A stretch of 64,000 bases of DNA from Oscillospiraceae bacterium (GTDB taxonomy: Bacteria > Bacillota > Clostridia > Saccharofermentanales > Saccharofermentanaceae). The DNA lies in NCBI GenBank assembly GCA_902788505.1, contig CADAKH010000008.1, positions 16,870 to 80,869 on the forward strand. Reading direction: 5' to 3'. The position numbers were made by a program, and so were the translations under genes. Within the stretch, counting starts at the first letter, position 1; the number at the start of each line of letters is the position of its first letter. A model generated the notes under the pieces. It searched no databases. It was not told the origin of the DNA and worked only from the letters and a program-made list of their open reading frames with translations. Of this stretch, positions 7,896-16,760 are shown in pieces.

Positions 7896-9482
7896 TTACT
7901 TAACTGAGTCAACAATGTGCTTTCTCAGTGTCAGTACAGCACCTGCGAGGAGGACTGCTGATATCCCGAGGATAACATAATGGCTTACGGACTCACCTGA
8001 TGCGGGAACAGAAGCAGCAGGCTTGATAGTAAATTTGGAAGTAACAGTTACATCGTTATCAAACAATACTGTAATCGTGTGCTCACCTGTAGAAAGAGTC
8101 TTAAGGAACTCAGGCATGATGGTAATGATTACACTTCCCTCTTCTGCCGTAATGAACTTGCTGTCAGTAAGTTCACCGTCAATATAGATCTTGCTTCCGG
8201 CACATTCAAAACTATAGAAAGTGTTATCGAAAGTCTTATCCTTGATACCGGCCTGAAGGATCCTGATTACGATTGAATCAGTACTGCCGGCAGTCCATAC
8301 TGCGTCAGCACCTCCAATTACTTTATAAATATCGTAAAGTTCGAAACTTGCATAGAAAACAGGCCACAGCAATTCTTCAAATTCATCATAAGAAGGCATC
8401 TTACCAGCTTCAACCATTGCAGCAGCTGCATCAACTACTTTCTTAAGTTCATTGTACGTTTCTTCTTCTAAATCAGCACCATAATCTGAAAGCAATTGCT
8501 CGCCTGCTTCCAACGCCAATGAATACATGGCTTTTACTGCTTCATCAAGCTTTTTCTTAGCAGTAGTATCGAAACCAGCCTGCTCTTTTTCTGTTAAGAT
8601 TTCATTGAATTCATATGCAGCATCGTAAACGTCATAATAATTTGCTATGGTGAGTTTATCTGCAGCAGGAAGAGCATTGATCTTGTCTGTAACTTCCTTA
8701 ATGAGTTTGTCTCTTATCAAGCCAATGTATTTTTCTTCAGCTGCTGTCATATCATTAAAGTTAGTTACATATCTACTCTGATTTTCTGTCAATTCATTAT
8801 ATGCTTCTCTTGCAGCATGGATCCTGTCACGGCACTCATCAGAATCATCAACTTCACCGATTGCATCTATAAGATCAATTACCTCAGCCGCTTTGTTTTT
8901 ATCAATCTGTTCCTCAACCTCAAGCAAATGGTTAATGTACATATCTTCTTTCTGTTCATCGGTTAACGCTTCATACGCTTCTCTGGCAGCCTCGATATCA
9001 GCTCTGTCTTCTTCAGTGACCTCATCAACACCGGGAAGGGCATCGATCATATCCTGAACAGCCTTCTGTTCGTCATCAAGAGTGCTGTGAGATGCAAACT
9101 CAAACGGATATTCATCAGAACCATTACCGTTTATCAGAATTAATCCATCCGTCTGGAAAGAGCATTTTGCTGACTCAAGCTCGATAAACTCTGTACCTCT
9201 GGTAAAGCCATAGTGACCAAAACCTTGCTCATCAACTTCTTTACTTACAACAAGCACATCGCTGTTATGAACATATATCTTCGTAGTGGAAGCAGTACGA
9301 ATGGCAAGTTCTTGTGCAGTGATCGTAATCTCATCACCCTCTTGATAAATACCGTCGTACTCAAAGTCGTGGATCGATTTTGTTTCTACAGCAACCGATG
9401 TCATACCGATACCGATCAGGCATGAGATTGCAATGGTAAATGACAGCAGTACTTTGAGCACACTTTTTCCTGCAGTTTTCAT
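7896..9482 (-). CDS. Cell-surface helical-repeat protein with sortase-like anchor
   Basis: 528 residues. A signal peptide (1 to about 31) is followed by a beta-rich region, then about 250 residues of alpha-helical repeats with the recurring pattern AREAYEALTDEQK...L...E (two clear copies near 165 and 225, a diverged third), as in many Firmicute surface proteins. An Ig-like module follows, with the usual AVWTAGSTDS start and LSTGEHTITV strand. The C terminus has VPASGE, a 20-residue hydrophobic segment and a basic tail, the layout of a sortase signal with a non-standard LPXTG. No sortase is in the window. ATG at 9482 follows AAAGGGG. Ligand unknown; likely a wall-attached adhesion or structural protein. 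Confidence 0.75.
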   Translation of the reverse strand: MKTAGKSVLKVLLSFTIAISCLIGIGMTSVAVETKSIHDFEYDGIYQEGDEITITAQELAIRTASTTKIYVHNSDVLVVSKEVDEQGFGHYGFTRGTEFIELESAKCSFQTDGLILINGNGSDEYPFEFASHSTLDDEQKAVQDMIDALPGVDEVTEEDRADIEAAREAYEALTDEQKEDMYINHLLEVEEQIDKNKAAEVIDLIDAIGEVDDSDECRDRIHAAREAYNELTENQSRYVTNFNDMTAAEEKYIGLIRDKLIKEVTDKINALPAADKLTIANYYDVYDAAYEFNEILTEKEQAGFDTTAKKKLDEAVKAMYSLALEAGEQLLSDYGADLEEETYNELKKVVDAAAAMVEAGKMPSYDEFEELLWPVFYASFELYDIYKVIGGADAVWTAGSTDSIVIRILQAGIKDKTFDNTFYSFECAGSKIYIDGELTDSKFITAEEGSVIITIMPEFLKTLSTGEHTITVLFDNDVTVTSKFTIKPAASVPASGESVSHYVILGISAVLLAGAVLTLRKHIVDSVK

Positions 9483-9535
9483 AATAAAACCCCTTTCTTT
9501 TTTTAACGCTCATTGAGAATTTCCCATAATGTTTC

Positions 9536-9562
9536 ATTATACATTAATATCGGAAATGTCAA
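9536..9562 (-). promoter_or_regulatory. Promoter of the surface-protein gene
   Basis: On the minus strand perfect TTGACA (9562-9557) and TATAAT (9541-9536) boxes are present, but the spacer is only 15 bases, shorter than the usual 17. The start codon is 54 bases downstream of the -10. The short spacer is typical of promoters that need an activator, although that is inference. Confidence 0.55.
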
Positions 9563-9647
9563 AAAGAAATTATTTATTTTAATGCAACAAAACAATATTG
9601 AGGTGTCTCAGATCTCGGGTTTAGAAAGGTGGCATGCCGGAATCCAT

Positions 9648-9664
9648 ATACCCCCAGGGGGTAT
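9648..9664. promoter_or_regulatory. GC-box palindrome resembling a CsoR-family operator
   Basis: ATACCCCC-A-GGGGGTAT is a perfect 8+8 inverted repeat. C/G-tract palindromes flanked by TA are the known operator type of CsoR/RcnR/FrmR repressors. It lies about 90 bases upstream of the surface-protein promoter. A half copy, ATACCCCCA followed by CCCC, occurs at 9855-9867. No CsoR gene is in the window, so the assignment rests on the motif only. Confidence 0.35.
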
Positions 9665-9687
9665 GCAGTTGCTTTCGAAACCGATAT

Positions 9688-9726
9688 TTACCTACTAAAT
9701 TACAAAAAATGGTTTTTAGTAGGTAA
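9688..9726. repeat. Hairpin repeat, copy 1
   Basis: TTACCTACTAAA (9688-9699) pairs perfectly with TTTAGTAGGTAA (9715-9726) around a 15-base loop. A second copy lies at 9869-9907. Both copies are preceded by a run of C with TATACCCCC. No coding potential is seen here. Confidence 0.6.
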
Positions 9727-9868
9727 TTTCTATCTGAATATCCGCTTGAATGACGCCTTATAGAACTCCTATACCCGTTAAGACTTCGAAAAACACGGCA
9801 AAATCAGCTTCAAACACCACATTCAACATTCAAAACGGGCTGATTATGGGTCATATACCCCCACCCCC

Positions 9869-9907
9869 TTACCTACCATATTCGAAAAATCGGATTTTAG
9901 TAGGTAA
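9869..9907. repeat. Hairpin repeat, copy 2
   Basis: TTACCTAC (9869-9876) pairs with GTAGGTAA (9900-9907); the right arm with its TTTTA flank matches copy 1 at 9715-9726, while the left inner arm has diverged. Total length, 39 bases, equals that of copy 1. The remainder of 9563-10068 holds further short inverted repeats but no gene that I can support. Confidence 0.55.
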
Positions 9908-9944
9908 ATTCGAATTTAAAGGGCTATTCAAATTAGGTAGAACA

Positions 9945-9979
9945 TATTGGGCTGATCGTATTGGGCTACCCCTATTGGG
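9945..9979 (+). repeat. Three TATTGGG direct repeats at 14-base period
   Basis: TATTGGG begins at 9945, 9959 and 9973, exactly 14 bases apart, the first two continuing as TATTGGGCT. The third overlaps the loop of a terminator-like hairpin. Confidence 0.5.
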
Positions 9980-9986
9980 ACAGCCC
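9963..9986 (-). terminator. Terminator-like hairpin downstream of the ABC transporter
   Basis: GGGCTACCCC (9963-9972) and GGGACAGCCC (9977-9986) form a stem with two mismatches around TATT. It follows the minus-strand ABC transporter gene (stop at 10069) and belongs to the GGCTGTC hairpin type. No clear T tract follows on the minus strand. Confidence 0.4.
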
Positions 9987-10068
9987 CTTCTGTTTGAAGT
10001 TAACCCTTGAAGATCATATTGAATTAGACCCCTGAAGTCAGACAAACTCCAAGTGGTCACTTAAAACT

Positions 10069-11799
10069 TCAGGCGTTAAACTTATAGAGCGAAGCGTAAA
10101 CACCATTCTTACGCATCAATTCATCGTGGGTTCCGCTCTCTTCGATGCCGTTCTCGGTAAGGACTAAGATCCTCTCGGCATTTCTAATAGTCGAAAGCCT
10201 GTGAGCAATAACGAGCGTAGTCCTGTTCTTTGCTAGTCTTTCAAGAGACTCTTTGACGATATTCTCACTCTCGTTATCGAGCGCGCTCGTAGCTTCATCG
10301 AAGATCAGTATCGGCGGGTTCTTAAGGAAGACTCTGGCAATGGATATGCGCTGTTTCTGTCCGCCGGAGAGCTTTACGCCGCGCTGGCCTATATCAGTTG
10401 CATAACCGTGAGGCAGAGACATAATGAAATCATGAGCATTGGCGAGCTTTGCCGCCTCGATGATCTCTTCTTCAGTCGCACCCGGTCTTCCGTAGCTGAT
10501 GTTGTCGTAGATAGTACCGGCAAACATGTAAACATCCTGCTGAACGATTCCGATGTTGTCACGAAGGCTCTTCAGAGTAACATCCCTTATGTCTTTGCCG
10601 TCGATCTTAATAGATCCGTCAGTAACATCATAAAATCTCGGTATAAGGCTGCAAAGCGTTGTTTTGCCGCCGCCGGAAGATCCGACAAGAGCAACATATG
10701 AACCAGCGGGAACCTCCAGATTGATATGCCTTAAGACTCTGTGGGCACCGTCTTTGTATTTGAACGACACATCCTCGAATCTGATATCGCCCTTAACATC
10801 AGAGAGTTCAGCCGCGCCTTCCTTATTCTGGATATCAGGCACGATCCTGATCATCTCAACGAAACGCTCAAAACCCGTATATCCGTTCTGAAACTGTTCC
10901 GTGAAGTCTATAAGGGTCCTTACAGGTTCAGTAAAGACATTGATATAAAGAAGGAAAGCAACAAAGTCAGGTACCGCAACAAGTCCCCTGGTCATGAGAA
11001 CGCCGCCTGCGACAATAACGATTATGTTGATAAGAAGCGTAAATGCCGTCATTCCGGAATGGAAGATCCCCATGTTTAGATAGCTTGCCTTTTTTGCTTT
11101 GAGGAAGCCGTCATTACCGATCTTAAACTTCTCATTCTCTATCGCTTCATTTGCAAAAGACTTAACAACTCTGATTCCGGAGAGATTATCTTCGATCTGC
11201 GTATTGATCTCTGCAATCTTTACTCTGTTCATCTTAAAAGCCTTGCGCATCCGCTTGTTGAGAATAAACGCGAAAACAAACATGAGCGGAAGCATTATAA
11301 ATGCCGCCAGCGTAAGATAACCGCTTATTCCCGCAAGGATAACGAAGGCACCGATGATCTTTATAAGAGAGATGACTATATTCTCAGGTCCGTGATGCAG
11401 GAGTTCTGTTATCTCGAAAAGATCGTTCGTGATCCTGCTCATGAGCTGTCCCACCTTCTGATCATCGTAGAACGAGAAGGAAAGCTTCTGATAATGCGAG
11501 AAGATCTCGGCTCTCATGTCGTATTCCATCTTCGCACCCATGACATGACCGACATAACTTATATAGTAATTAGCAAAGAACTGGACTATGAGAAGCGCCA
11601 AAAGGATGCCGCCGATAATCAGGATCTTCCTCATACCCTCATCTGCAGTAAGATTCGGTATTTCTGATGTGATGCTTCTTACAGCGAGCGGTATAACAAG
11701 CGCGATTCCGGATGCAATGACCGCGAAAAACATATCCAGGAAGAATACTCCCAGATAGGGCTTGTAGTAGCTTAGCATCCTTTTAAGATTATCCCTCAT
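10069..11799 (-). CDS. ABC exporter half-transporter (transmembrane and ATPase domains fused)
   Basis: 576 residues from ATG 11799, which follows a GGGGTG site; an open frame extends 33 codons upstream but lacks an equally good start. Residues 1 to about 320 hold six transmembrane helices of the type IV exporter fold. The C-terminal ATPase has Walker A GSSGGGKTT, signature LSGGQKQR, Walker B ILIFDEATSALD and the switch histidine in VIAHRLSTI. MsbA/LmrA-like proteins work as homodimers or paired with a partner; no partner gene is adjacent, which favours a homodimer. There is no C39 peptidase domain, so it is not a typical double-glycine peptide exporter. Substrate unknown. Confidence 0.93.
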   Translation of the reverse strand: MRDNLKRMLSYYKPYLGVFFLDMFFAVIASGIALVIPLAVRSITSEIPNLTADEGMRKILIIGGILLALLIVQFFANYYISYVGHVMGAKMEYDMRAEIFSHYQKLSFSFYDDQKVGQLMSRITNDLFEITELLHHGPENIVISLIKIIGAFVILAGISGYLTLAAFIMLPLMFVFAFILNKRMRKAFKMNRVKIAEINTQIEDNLSGIRVVKSFANEAIENEKFKIGNDGFLKAKKASYLNMGIFHSGMTAFTLLINIIVIVAGGVLMTRGLVAVPDFVAFLLYINVFTEPVRTLIDFTEQFQNGYTGFERFVEMIRIVPDIQNKEGAAELSDVKGDIRFEDVSFKYKDGAHRVLRHINLEVPAGSYVALVGSSGGGKTTLCSLIPRFYDVTDGSIKIDGKDIRDVTLKSLRDNIGIVQQDVYMFAGTIYDNISYGRPGATEEEIIEAAKLANAHDFIMSLPHGYATDIGQRGVKLSGGQKQRISIARVFLKNPPILIFDEATSALDNESENIVKESLERLAKNRTTLVIAHRLSTIRNAERILVLTENGIEESGTHDELMRKNGVYASLYKFNA

Positions 11800-11913
11800 A
11801 TTTATCACCCCATTTCCTTCATAAAGGTCAGGCAGAAAAATATTATTATAATCATAGTGTGGTTTGTGCGCCATACATGATACTGCCTGAAATCCCAATT
11901 AAGACACCCGGAA

Positions 11914-11942
11914 CATAAAAATTGCCGGAAAACTCATCCGGC
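11914..11942 (-). terminator. Terminator downstream of the decayed GGDEF gene
   Basis: On the minus strand GCCGGA (11942-11937) and TCCGGC (11929-11924) enclose a 7-base loop and are followed by AATTTTTAT. It lies 30 bases after the pseudogene stop. Confidence 0.65.
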
Positions 11943-11971
11943 CATGCTGATCACCAAAACAAAACAGATAA

Positions 11972-12360
11972 TTATCTGTACTTCTTTTCGGGATGCAAAT
12001 CGTAATATGCCTTCTTGTCGGCATACATTCTTTCATCGGCAACACGCATTGCGCTACGGTAAACATCAGCATCGAAGAATACTCCGCTCAGGATATTCGC
12101 AGCTTTCTTGAGTATCTTATCGCCTTCGTTATGGCCGCTTTCGTCGTTTACCCGCTTAAGACCGTTAAGGTCCGTAAATATAACGGAATAAGGATACCTG
12201 ATCTCCGTCTTGCCTGACAGGATATCGCTTACATCATTATTCATGGCATTACGGTTTTTAACTCCGGTACGGATATTTCCGTATCTTCCGTCGGGCAGTT
12301 TATCGACCGACATAATACAGGTTTTACCTTATAATCAGAGAGCAGTTTTTCAAAATCCAT
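11972..12360 (-). pseudogene. Decayed diguanylate cyclase (GGDEF) gene
   Basis: ATG at 12360 opens a frame reading MDFEKLLSDYKVKPVL, then a one-base shift at about 12314 moves the reading to the frame of MSVDKLPDGRYGNIR. That segment jumps directly to a GGDEF-domain start (GVKNRNAMN, SVIFTDLNGLKRVNDESGHNEGDKIL), so the sensor part between has been deleted. A second deletion joins DADVYR to SAMRVADERMYADKK, removing the GGDEF signature itself. What remains (113 codons after the shift) keeps the metal-site FTDLNGLK and the end of the domain, but cannot make cyclic di-GMP. The gene keeps a terminator. Confidence 0.75.
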
Positions 12361-12494
12361 GCCGGTATTACCCCATTAACTTGATAGGTACAAAATATCA
12401 CACACATTTTCCATGTGTATAGCGAAACGGCAACCGTTAAACAATCTTTACAAAAACGATTATTTCTGGACATTGTTATACGATTCTGCCCAAA

Positions 12495-12535
12495 GTCAAT
12501 TATAATTGACAACGATTTATTTCTTATTGTATATT
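12495..12535 (+). promoter_or_regulatory. Promoter of the zinc-ribbon gene with an overlapping palindrome
   Basis: TTGACA (12506-12511) and TATATT (12530-12535) are 18 bases apart, 36 bases before the start codon. The -35 box overlaps a perfect 16-base palindrome, GTCAATTATAATTGAC (12495-12510), which could bind a regulator. Confidence 0.6.
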
Positions 12536-12570
12536 TATTGAGGAATAAGAAAGTTAAAGGGGTAGTTATT

Positions 12571-14157
12571 ATGGCTATTTGGGACAATCCTGTCGGCAAC
12601 GCAGGTAGGTTTGGCGCATCCAAGATTAGGACATTCTCTGCAGATTCGGTCAAGTGCCCGAACTGCGCTTCAAATCTGGTTTTTGACCTTCAGCACGGTG
12701 CCTGTATATGCAGGAACTGCGGCGGTCTTTTCGATCCTGAGACTCTGGAGAAAGTCGGATCTTTCGGGCTTATAGATCCCGAGAAGAATTACGATGGCAC
12801 GATCGAAGTCAGCAAGGAAGATGCCGACCGCATCGAGATCGTATGCAACTCATGCGGCGCCGAGATCGTAACCGATAAGAACACCGCATCGACATTCTGT
12901 GCATTCTGCGGCTCGCCCGCGCTTATCACAAGAAGACTTACCCGTGAGTTCAAACCGGATTACATCATTCCGTTTAAGATCGATAAAGAGAAAGCTATCA
13001 GCATTTTTGAGGAACACTGCGCAGGAATCTCACATCTTCCTAAGGATTTTAAATCTAAAAAAGTCCTGGCGAAGATGACCGGTCTTTATGTTCCTACCTG
13101 GATCATCTCAACGGAAGTAGAAGTCGATGTTGTCGGTCAGGGTAAAATGGGAAAGATGGTCGATTCCGTTTATTCCGAGAACTATAATTCTTCAAGTGGT
13201 AACTATGCCCAGCTTACTTATGGCAAAGTTAAGTTCAGACTCAAGGATGTTCCTTTTGACGGAGAGCTCAAAATCGCCAACAATCTGATGGCGGCAGCAG
13301 AACCGTTTGATTATTCGGAACTCGTAAGATTCAGACCTGAATATCTCCAGGGTTTCTTCGCAGAAAAATACGACGAACAGCCTCTTGATATGATGGACAG
13401 GATCTACAAGCGTTTAGACAGATATGCTTTGAAGGTATGCGATGAAGTAACTTTCGGATACGATGATTTTGTTCCGAACTCTGACAGCAGTTTTACAAGA
13501 TATAACAATCAGGACATCAAGTACGCACTTCTTCCCTGCTGGTTCCTGAGCCTTGATTACAACGGTGATAACTATCAGTACATCGTTAACGGCCAAACAG
13601 GTAAAGTATCCGGCGAGTTCCCTTATGCCAAAGGCTGGGAAACGATCGAGCGCACCGGCAGAAAAGCCAGGATGGAAGCGATCAGCTGGAACACGAGTAT
13701 CCGCGGACTGTTATATCTGACACCTGTTATCGTTCTGGGAATACTCCGTGTATTTGCATCTTTCAGCAGATCTTCGGCATTCATGATGTTCATCTTTAAT
13801 CACCCTTTTGAGTTGCTTCTCCTGCTTCTTGCAGCAGGCGGCGGTGCATATGTTTGCGCAGAGATCCTTCCGAAAATTCTGCGCGGACGCGAAAAGCATG
13901 ACCTGGATATGCTCTCGCAGTCAAGCAGCCACGAACTGGCACCTGAACAGGGCGTTGAGGCTTATTACGATTCTTCCTTCCCTATCACGGCTTACGAGAC
14001 CACCAAAGACTTTATATCTCTTGAAACCGGCTGGAAATATGGCGAAGAAGAAAGATTCGACTTTAAGTCCGCAATGCCTGATGCTGATGAAACAGAGCTC
14101 GACGAGAATGCTACTGAATTCCAGAAACATGGCTTTGACAGAAAGATGATGCAATAA
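12571..14157 (+). CDS. Membrane protein with two N-terminal zinc ribbons
   Basis: 528 residues from ATG 12571, which follows AAAGGGG. Two CxxC...CxxC zinc ribbons lie at the N terminus: Cys29/32/47/50 and Cys92/95/110/113. A long middle region (about 120-370) of alternating beta strands contains the membrane-protein phrase VPTWIIS, and two transmembrane helices lie at about 378-395 and 413-432, followed by an acidic C-terminal tail. It resembles the uncharacterised TFIIB-type zinc-ribbon membrane proteins of clostridia; no function is established for them as far as I know. It is the only gene of its unit. Confidence 0.75.
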   Translation: MAIWDNPVGNAGRFGASKIRTFSADSVKCPNCASNLVFDLQHGACICRNCGGLFDPETLEKVGSFGLIDPEKNYDGTIEVSKEDADRIEIVCNSCGAEIVTDKNTASTFCAFCGSPALITRRLTREFKPDYIIPFKIDKEKAISIFEEHCAGISHLPKDFKSKKVLAKMTGLYVPTWIISTEVEVDVVGQGKMGKMVDSVYSENYNSSSGNYAQLTYGKVKFRLKDVPFDGELKIANNLMAAAEPFDYSELVRFRPEYLQGFFAEKYDEQPLDMMDRIYKRLDRYALKVCDEVTFGYDDFVPNSDSSFTRYNNQDIKYALLPCWFLSLDYNGDNYQYIVNGQTGKVSGEFPYAKGWETIERTGRKARMEAISWNTSIRGLLYLTPVIVLGILRVFASFSRSSAFMMFIFNHPFELLLLLLAAGGGAYVCAEILPKILRGREKHDLDMLSQSSSHELAPEQGVEAYYDSSFPITAYETTKDFISLETGWKYGEEERFDFKSAMPDADETELDENATEFQKHGFDRKMMQ

Positions 14158-14165
14158 AAACTAAG

Positions 14166-14196
14166 AGGGCTGTCTCATTTGTTTTGAGACAGCCCT
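14166..14196. terminator. Bidirectional terminator between the zinc-ribbon gene and lepA
   Basis: AGGGCTGTCTCA (14166-14177) pairs perfectly with TGAGACAGCCCT (14185-14196) around a 7-base loop. The plus side ends in TTATTCTT and the minus side in CTTAGTTTTTATT, so it can serve both converging genes. Confidence 0.85.
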
Positions 14197-14260
14197 TATT
14201 CTTCAATTATATTAATAACCGGACTTGTATTGTGTAAGCAATGCTCTCCGCCTCTTCATA

Positions 14261-16075
14261 TTACTCGTCATCCAATTTGAGAACACTCATGAAGGCTTCC
14301 TGCGGAACTTCGACAGAACCTACCTGTCTCATACGCTTCTTACCTTCCTTCTGCTTCTCGAGGAGCTTCTTCTTACGTGAGATATCACCGCCGTAACACT
14401 TGGAAGTAACGTCTTTGCGGTAAGCTTTGATCGTCTCTCTTGCAATTATCTTGCCTCCGATAGCAGCCTGTACGGGGATTTCGAACTGCTGCCTCGGGAT
14501 GTTCTCCTTGAGCTTCTCGCACATTCTTCTTCCTCTGGCATAGGCCTTGTCCGTATGTACGATGAATGACAATGCATCGACGGGGTCTCCGTTAAGGAGG
14601 ATATCGAGCTTAACGAGCTTGGATCTCTGGTATCCTGCAGGCTCGTAGTCAAGTGAAGCATAACCTCTCGTGCGTGATTTGAGCGCATCGAAAAAGTCAT
14701 AGATTATCTCATTCAAAGGCATCTTGTAGTGAAGCATTACACGCTTTTCATCAAGATACTTCATGTCTGTATATTCACCGCGGCGCTCCTGGCAGAGTTC
14801 CATGATGTTTCCGACATATTCTTTAGGAAGCATTATCGTTGCCTTAACGATAGGCTCTTCCATGTAATCGATGGATGCCGGATCAGGCATGTTCGTAGGG
14901 TTGGAGCAATCAACGACAGAGCCGTCCGTAAGATAGATCTTATAGATAACGGAAGGTGCTGTGCTGATAAGATCGAGATTGAACTCTCTCTCAAGTCTTT
15001 CCTGGATTACTTCATAGTGCAGTAGTCCTAAGAATCCGCATCTGAAACCGAAGCCCAAAGCTGCTGATGTCTCTGCATCAAAGGAGAGCGCCGCATCGTT
15101 AAGCCTGAGTTTTTCTAGTGCATCCTTAAGGTCGCCGTATCTTGCACCGTCAACGGGATAGATTCCGCAGAATACCATCTGCTGGATACCCTTATATCCG
15201 ATGAGCGGTTCTTCTGCAGGATTCTCTGCAAGCGTAACAGTATCGCCCGGCGCAGTATCTCTTACATTCTTGATCGAAGCACAGATATAGCCTACCTCTC
15301 CTGCCTTAAGGCTCTCGGTAGGAACAAGTTCGCCCGGATGGAACATACCTAATTCGGTTACGGTGAACTCTTTGCCGGAGTGCATCATCCTGATACGGTC
15401 GCCGGTCTTTACCGTGCCGTCCTTGACTCTTACGCTGACGATAACACCTTTGTATGAATCGTATTTGGAATCGAATACAAGAGCCTTTAAAGGCGCATTC
15501 TCGTCACCTTCAGGCGCCGGAAGATACTCGACAACCTTTTCGAGCACCTCATCGATATTGATATCGCTTTTCGCAGAGATAAGAGGCGCATAGGAAGCAT
15601 CCAGACCGATATCGTCTTCTATCTCCTGACGGACCTCTTCAGGCCTTGCAGAAGGAAGATCGATCTTGTTGATAACGGGAAGGACTTCCAGATCTGCATC
15701 AACTGCAAGATAAACATTTGCGAGAGTCTGCGCTTCGACACCCTGGGAACTGTCAACGACAAGGATAGCTCCGTCGCACGCGGCAAGTGACCTTGAAACC
15801 TCATAGTTGAAGTCAACGTGGCCAGGAGTATCAATAAGGTTAAGCAGATATGTATTGCCGTCAGAAGCCTCGTAAGGTAGTCTTACGGCCTGTGATTTGA
15901 TCGTGATTCCACGCTCACGCTCAATGTCCATGTTATCCAGGATCTGGTCCTGCATCTCACGCTTTTCCCTTACATGTGTATGCTCGATCAGACGGTCAGC
16001 CAAAGTAGACTTACCGTGGTCGATGTGCGCGATAATGCAGAAATTTCTTATGTACTTACGATAGTTGTCACTCAT
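14261..16075 (-). CDS. lepA: Elongation factor 4 (back-translocating GTPase LepA)
   Basis: 604 residues, full length. The GTPase motifs are in order: [26 protein letters not shown] and NKIDLP. Domains II to IV follow, with the LepA-specific C-terminal region beginning near [13 protein letters not shown] and ending [17 protein letters not shown]. It acts on stalled ribosomes. ATG at 16075. It is the last gene of the apparent hisS/aspS-lepB-lepA group, 19 bases after lepB. Confidence 0.98.
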   Translation of the reverse strand: MSDNYRKYIRNFCIIAHIDHGKSTLADRLIEHTHVREKREMQDQILDNMDIERERGITIKSQAVRLPYEASDGNTYLLNLIDTPGHVDFNYEVSRSLAACDGAILVVDSSQGVEAQTLANVYLAVDADLEVLPVINKIDLPSARPEEVRQEIEDDIGLDASYAPLISAKSDINIDEVLEKVVEYLPAPEGDENAPLKALVFDSKYDSYKGVIVSVRVKDGTVKTGDRIRMMHSGKEFTVTELGMFHPGELVPTESLKAGEVGYICASIKNVRDTAPGDTVTLAENPAEEPLIGYKGIQQMVFCGIYPVDGARYGDLKDALEKLRLNDAALSFDAETSAALGFGFRCGFLGLLHYEVIQERLEREFNLDLISTAPSVIYKIYLTDGSVVDCSNPTNMPDPASIDYMEEPIVKATIMLPKEYVGNIMELCQERRGEYTDMKYLDEKRVMLHYKMPLNEIIYDFFDALKSRTRGYASLDYEPAGYQRSKLVKLDILLNGDPVDALSFIVHTDKAYARGRRMCEKLKENIPRQQFEIPVQAAIGGKIIARETIKAYRKDVTSKCYGGDISRKKKLLEKQKEGKKRMRQVGSVEVPQEAFMSVLKLDDE

Positions 16076-16094
16076 TGAAAATCTAATCCTTTTG

Positions 16095-16760
16095 TCAGAG
16101 TATCTTTACCTCATTGAGCGGGAACACTCTGATAACTGCGACAGCTTTGATCCTGTCTACAGTAAAAGGTCCGAGATTACGTGAATCGTTACTTACAGGT
16201 CTGTTATCACCCATGCAGAAGTATTCGTTATCAGCAAGAGTAATCTCATTGTTGCCCCTCTTTATTGCATCATCCATCATGGTAGTCTTTGTTCCTTCAG
16301 GAAGATAATTCTCCTGAAGCATATAGAACTCCGATGAATCGGCAGGCTTGATATATACGTTGCCGTCTTCGATCCTGATAGTCTCTCCCGGAAGAGCAAT
16401 GATCCTCTTGATCAGGTACTCCTTCGAGTTATAACCTTCCATGTCCTTTCCGTCGAGAACAACTATGTCGCCTCTCTTATATGTATGGAAATAATTGGAA
16501 AGCTTCTGCGTAAAGATAACGTCGCCGGAAGATAATGTCGGTGACATCGAACTGCCGTAAACATTATCTTTCTGGACAAGGAATACCACAATGAATACTC
16601 CCGCAAGAATACCTATGCAGATAGTGCGAAGCCAGTCGAAGACTTCGTAAGCAGGACTTCCCTTTTCGAACTTCCTTGACTTACCTGAAACCTTCTTGTC
16701 AGAAAGATCCGTATCTTCCTTCAAAACCTCTTCAGCTGCCTTATTCTCGTCGTTGATCAT
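16095..16760 (-). CDS. lepB: Signal peptidase I
   Basis: 221 residues. One transmembrane helix (about 46-64) is followed by the extracellular catalytic domain. The nucleophile is Ser71 in GSSMSPTL and the general base Lys118 in [12 protein letters not shown]; the box E segment [13 protein letters not shown] is intact. It removes signal peptides from secreted proteins. The first 45 residues are highly charged. Its ATG overlaps the aspS stop as TAATG, so the two genes are probably translated together. Confidence 0.96.
   Translation of the reverse strand: MINDENKAAEEVLKEDTDLSDKKVSGKSRKFEKGSPAYEVFDWLRTICIGILAGVFIVVFLVQKDNVYGSSMSPTLSSGDVIFTQKLSNYFHTYKRGDIVVLDGKDMEGYNSKEYLIKRIIALPGETIRIEDGNVYIKPADSSEFYMLQENYLPEGTKTTMMDDAIKRGNNEITLADNEYFCMGDNRPVSNDSRNLGPFTVDRIKAVAVIRVFPLNEVKIL

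Noticed and set aside
9750..10010. An 86-codon plus-strand frame in the non-coding region before the ABC transporter gene
   Set aside because: It runs through repeats and a terminator hairpin, with no ribosome site and no hydrophobic or domain pattern.
10069..11799. The ABC exporter as transporter of the double-glycine peptide
   Set aside because: It has no N-terminal C39 peptidase domain and is 20 kb away in a separate unit.
12324..12653. A 109-codon minus-strand frame
   Set aside because: It overlaps the promoter and start of the zinc-ribbon gene and the GGDEF remnant in another frame; no start signal.
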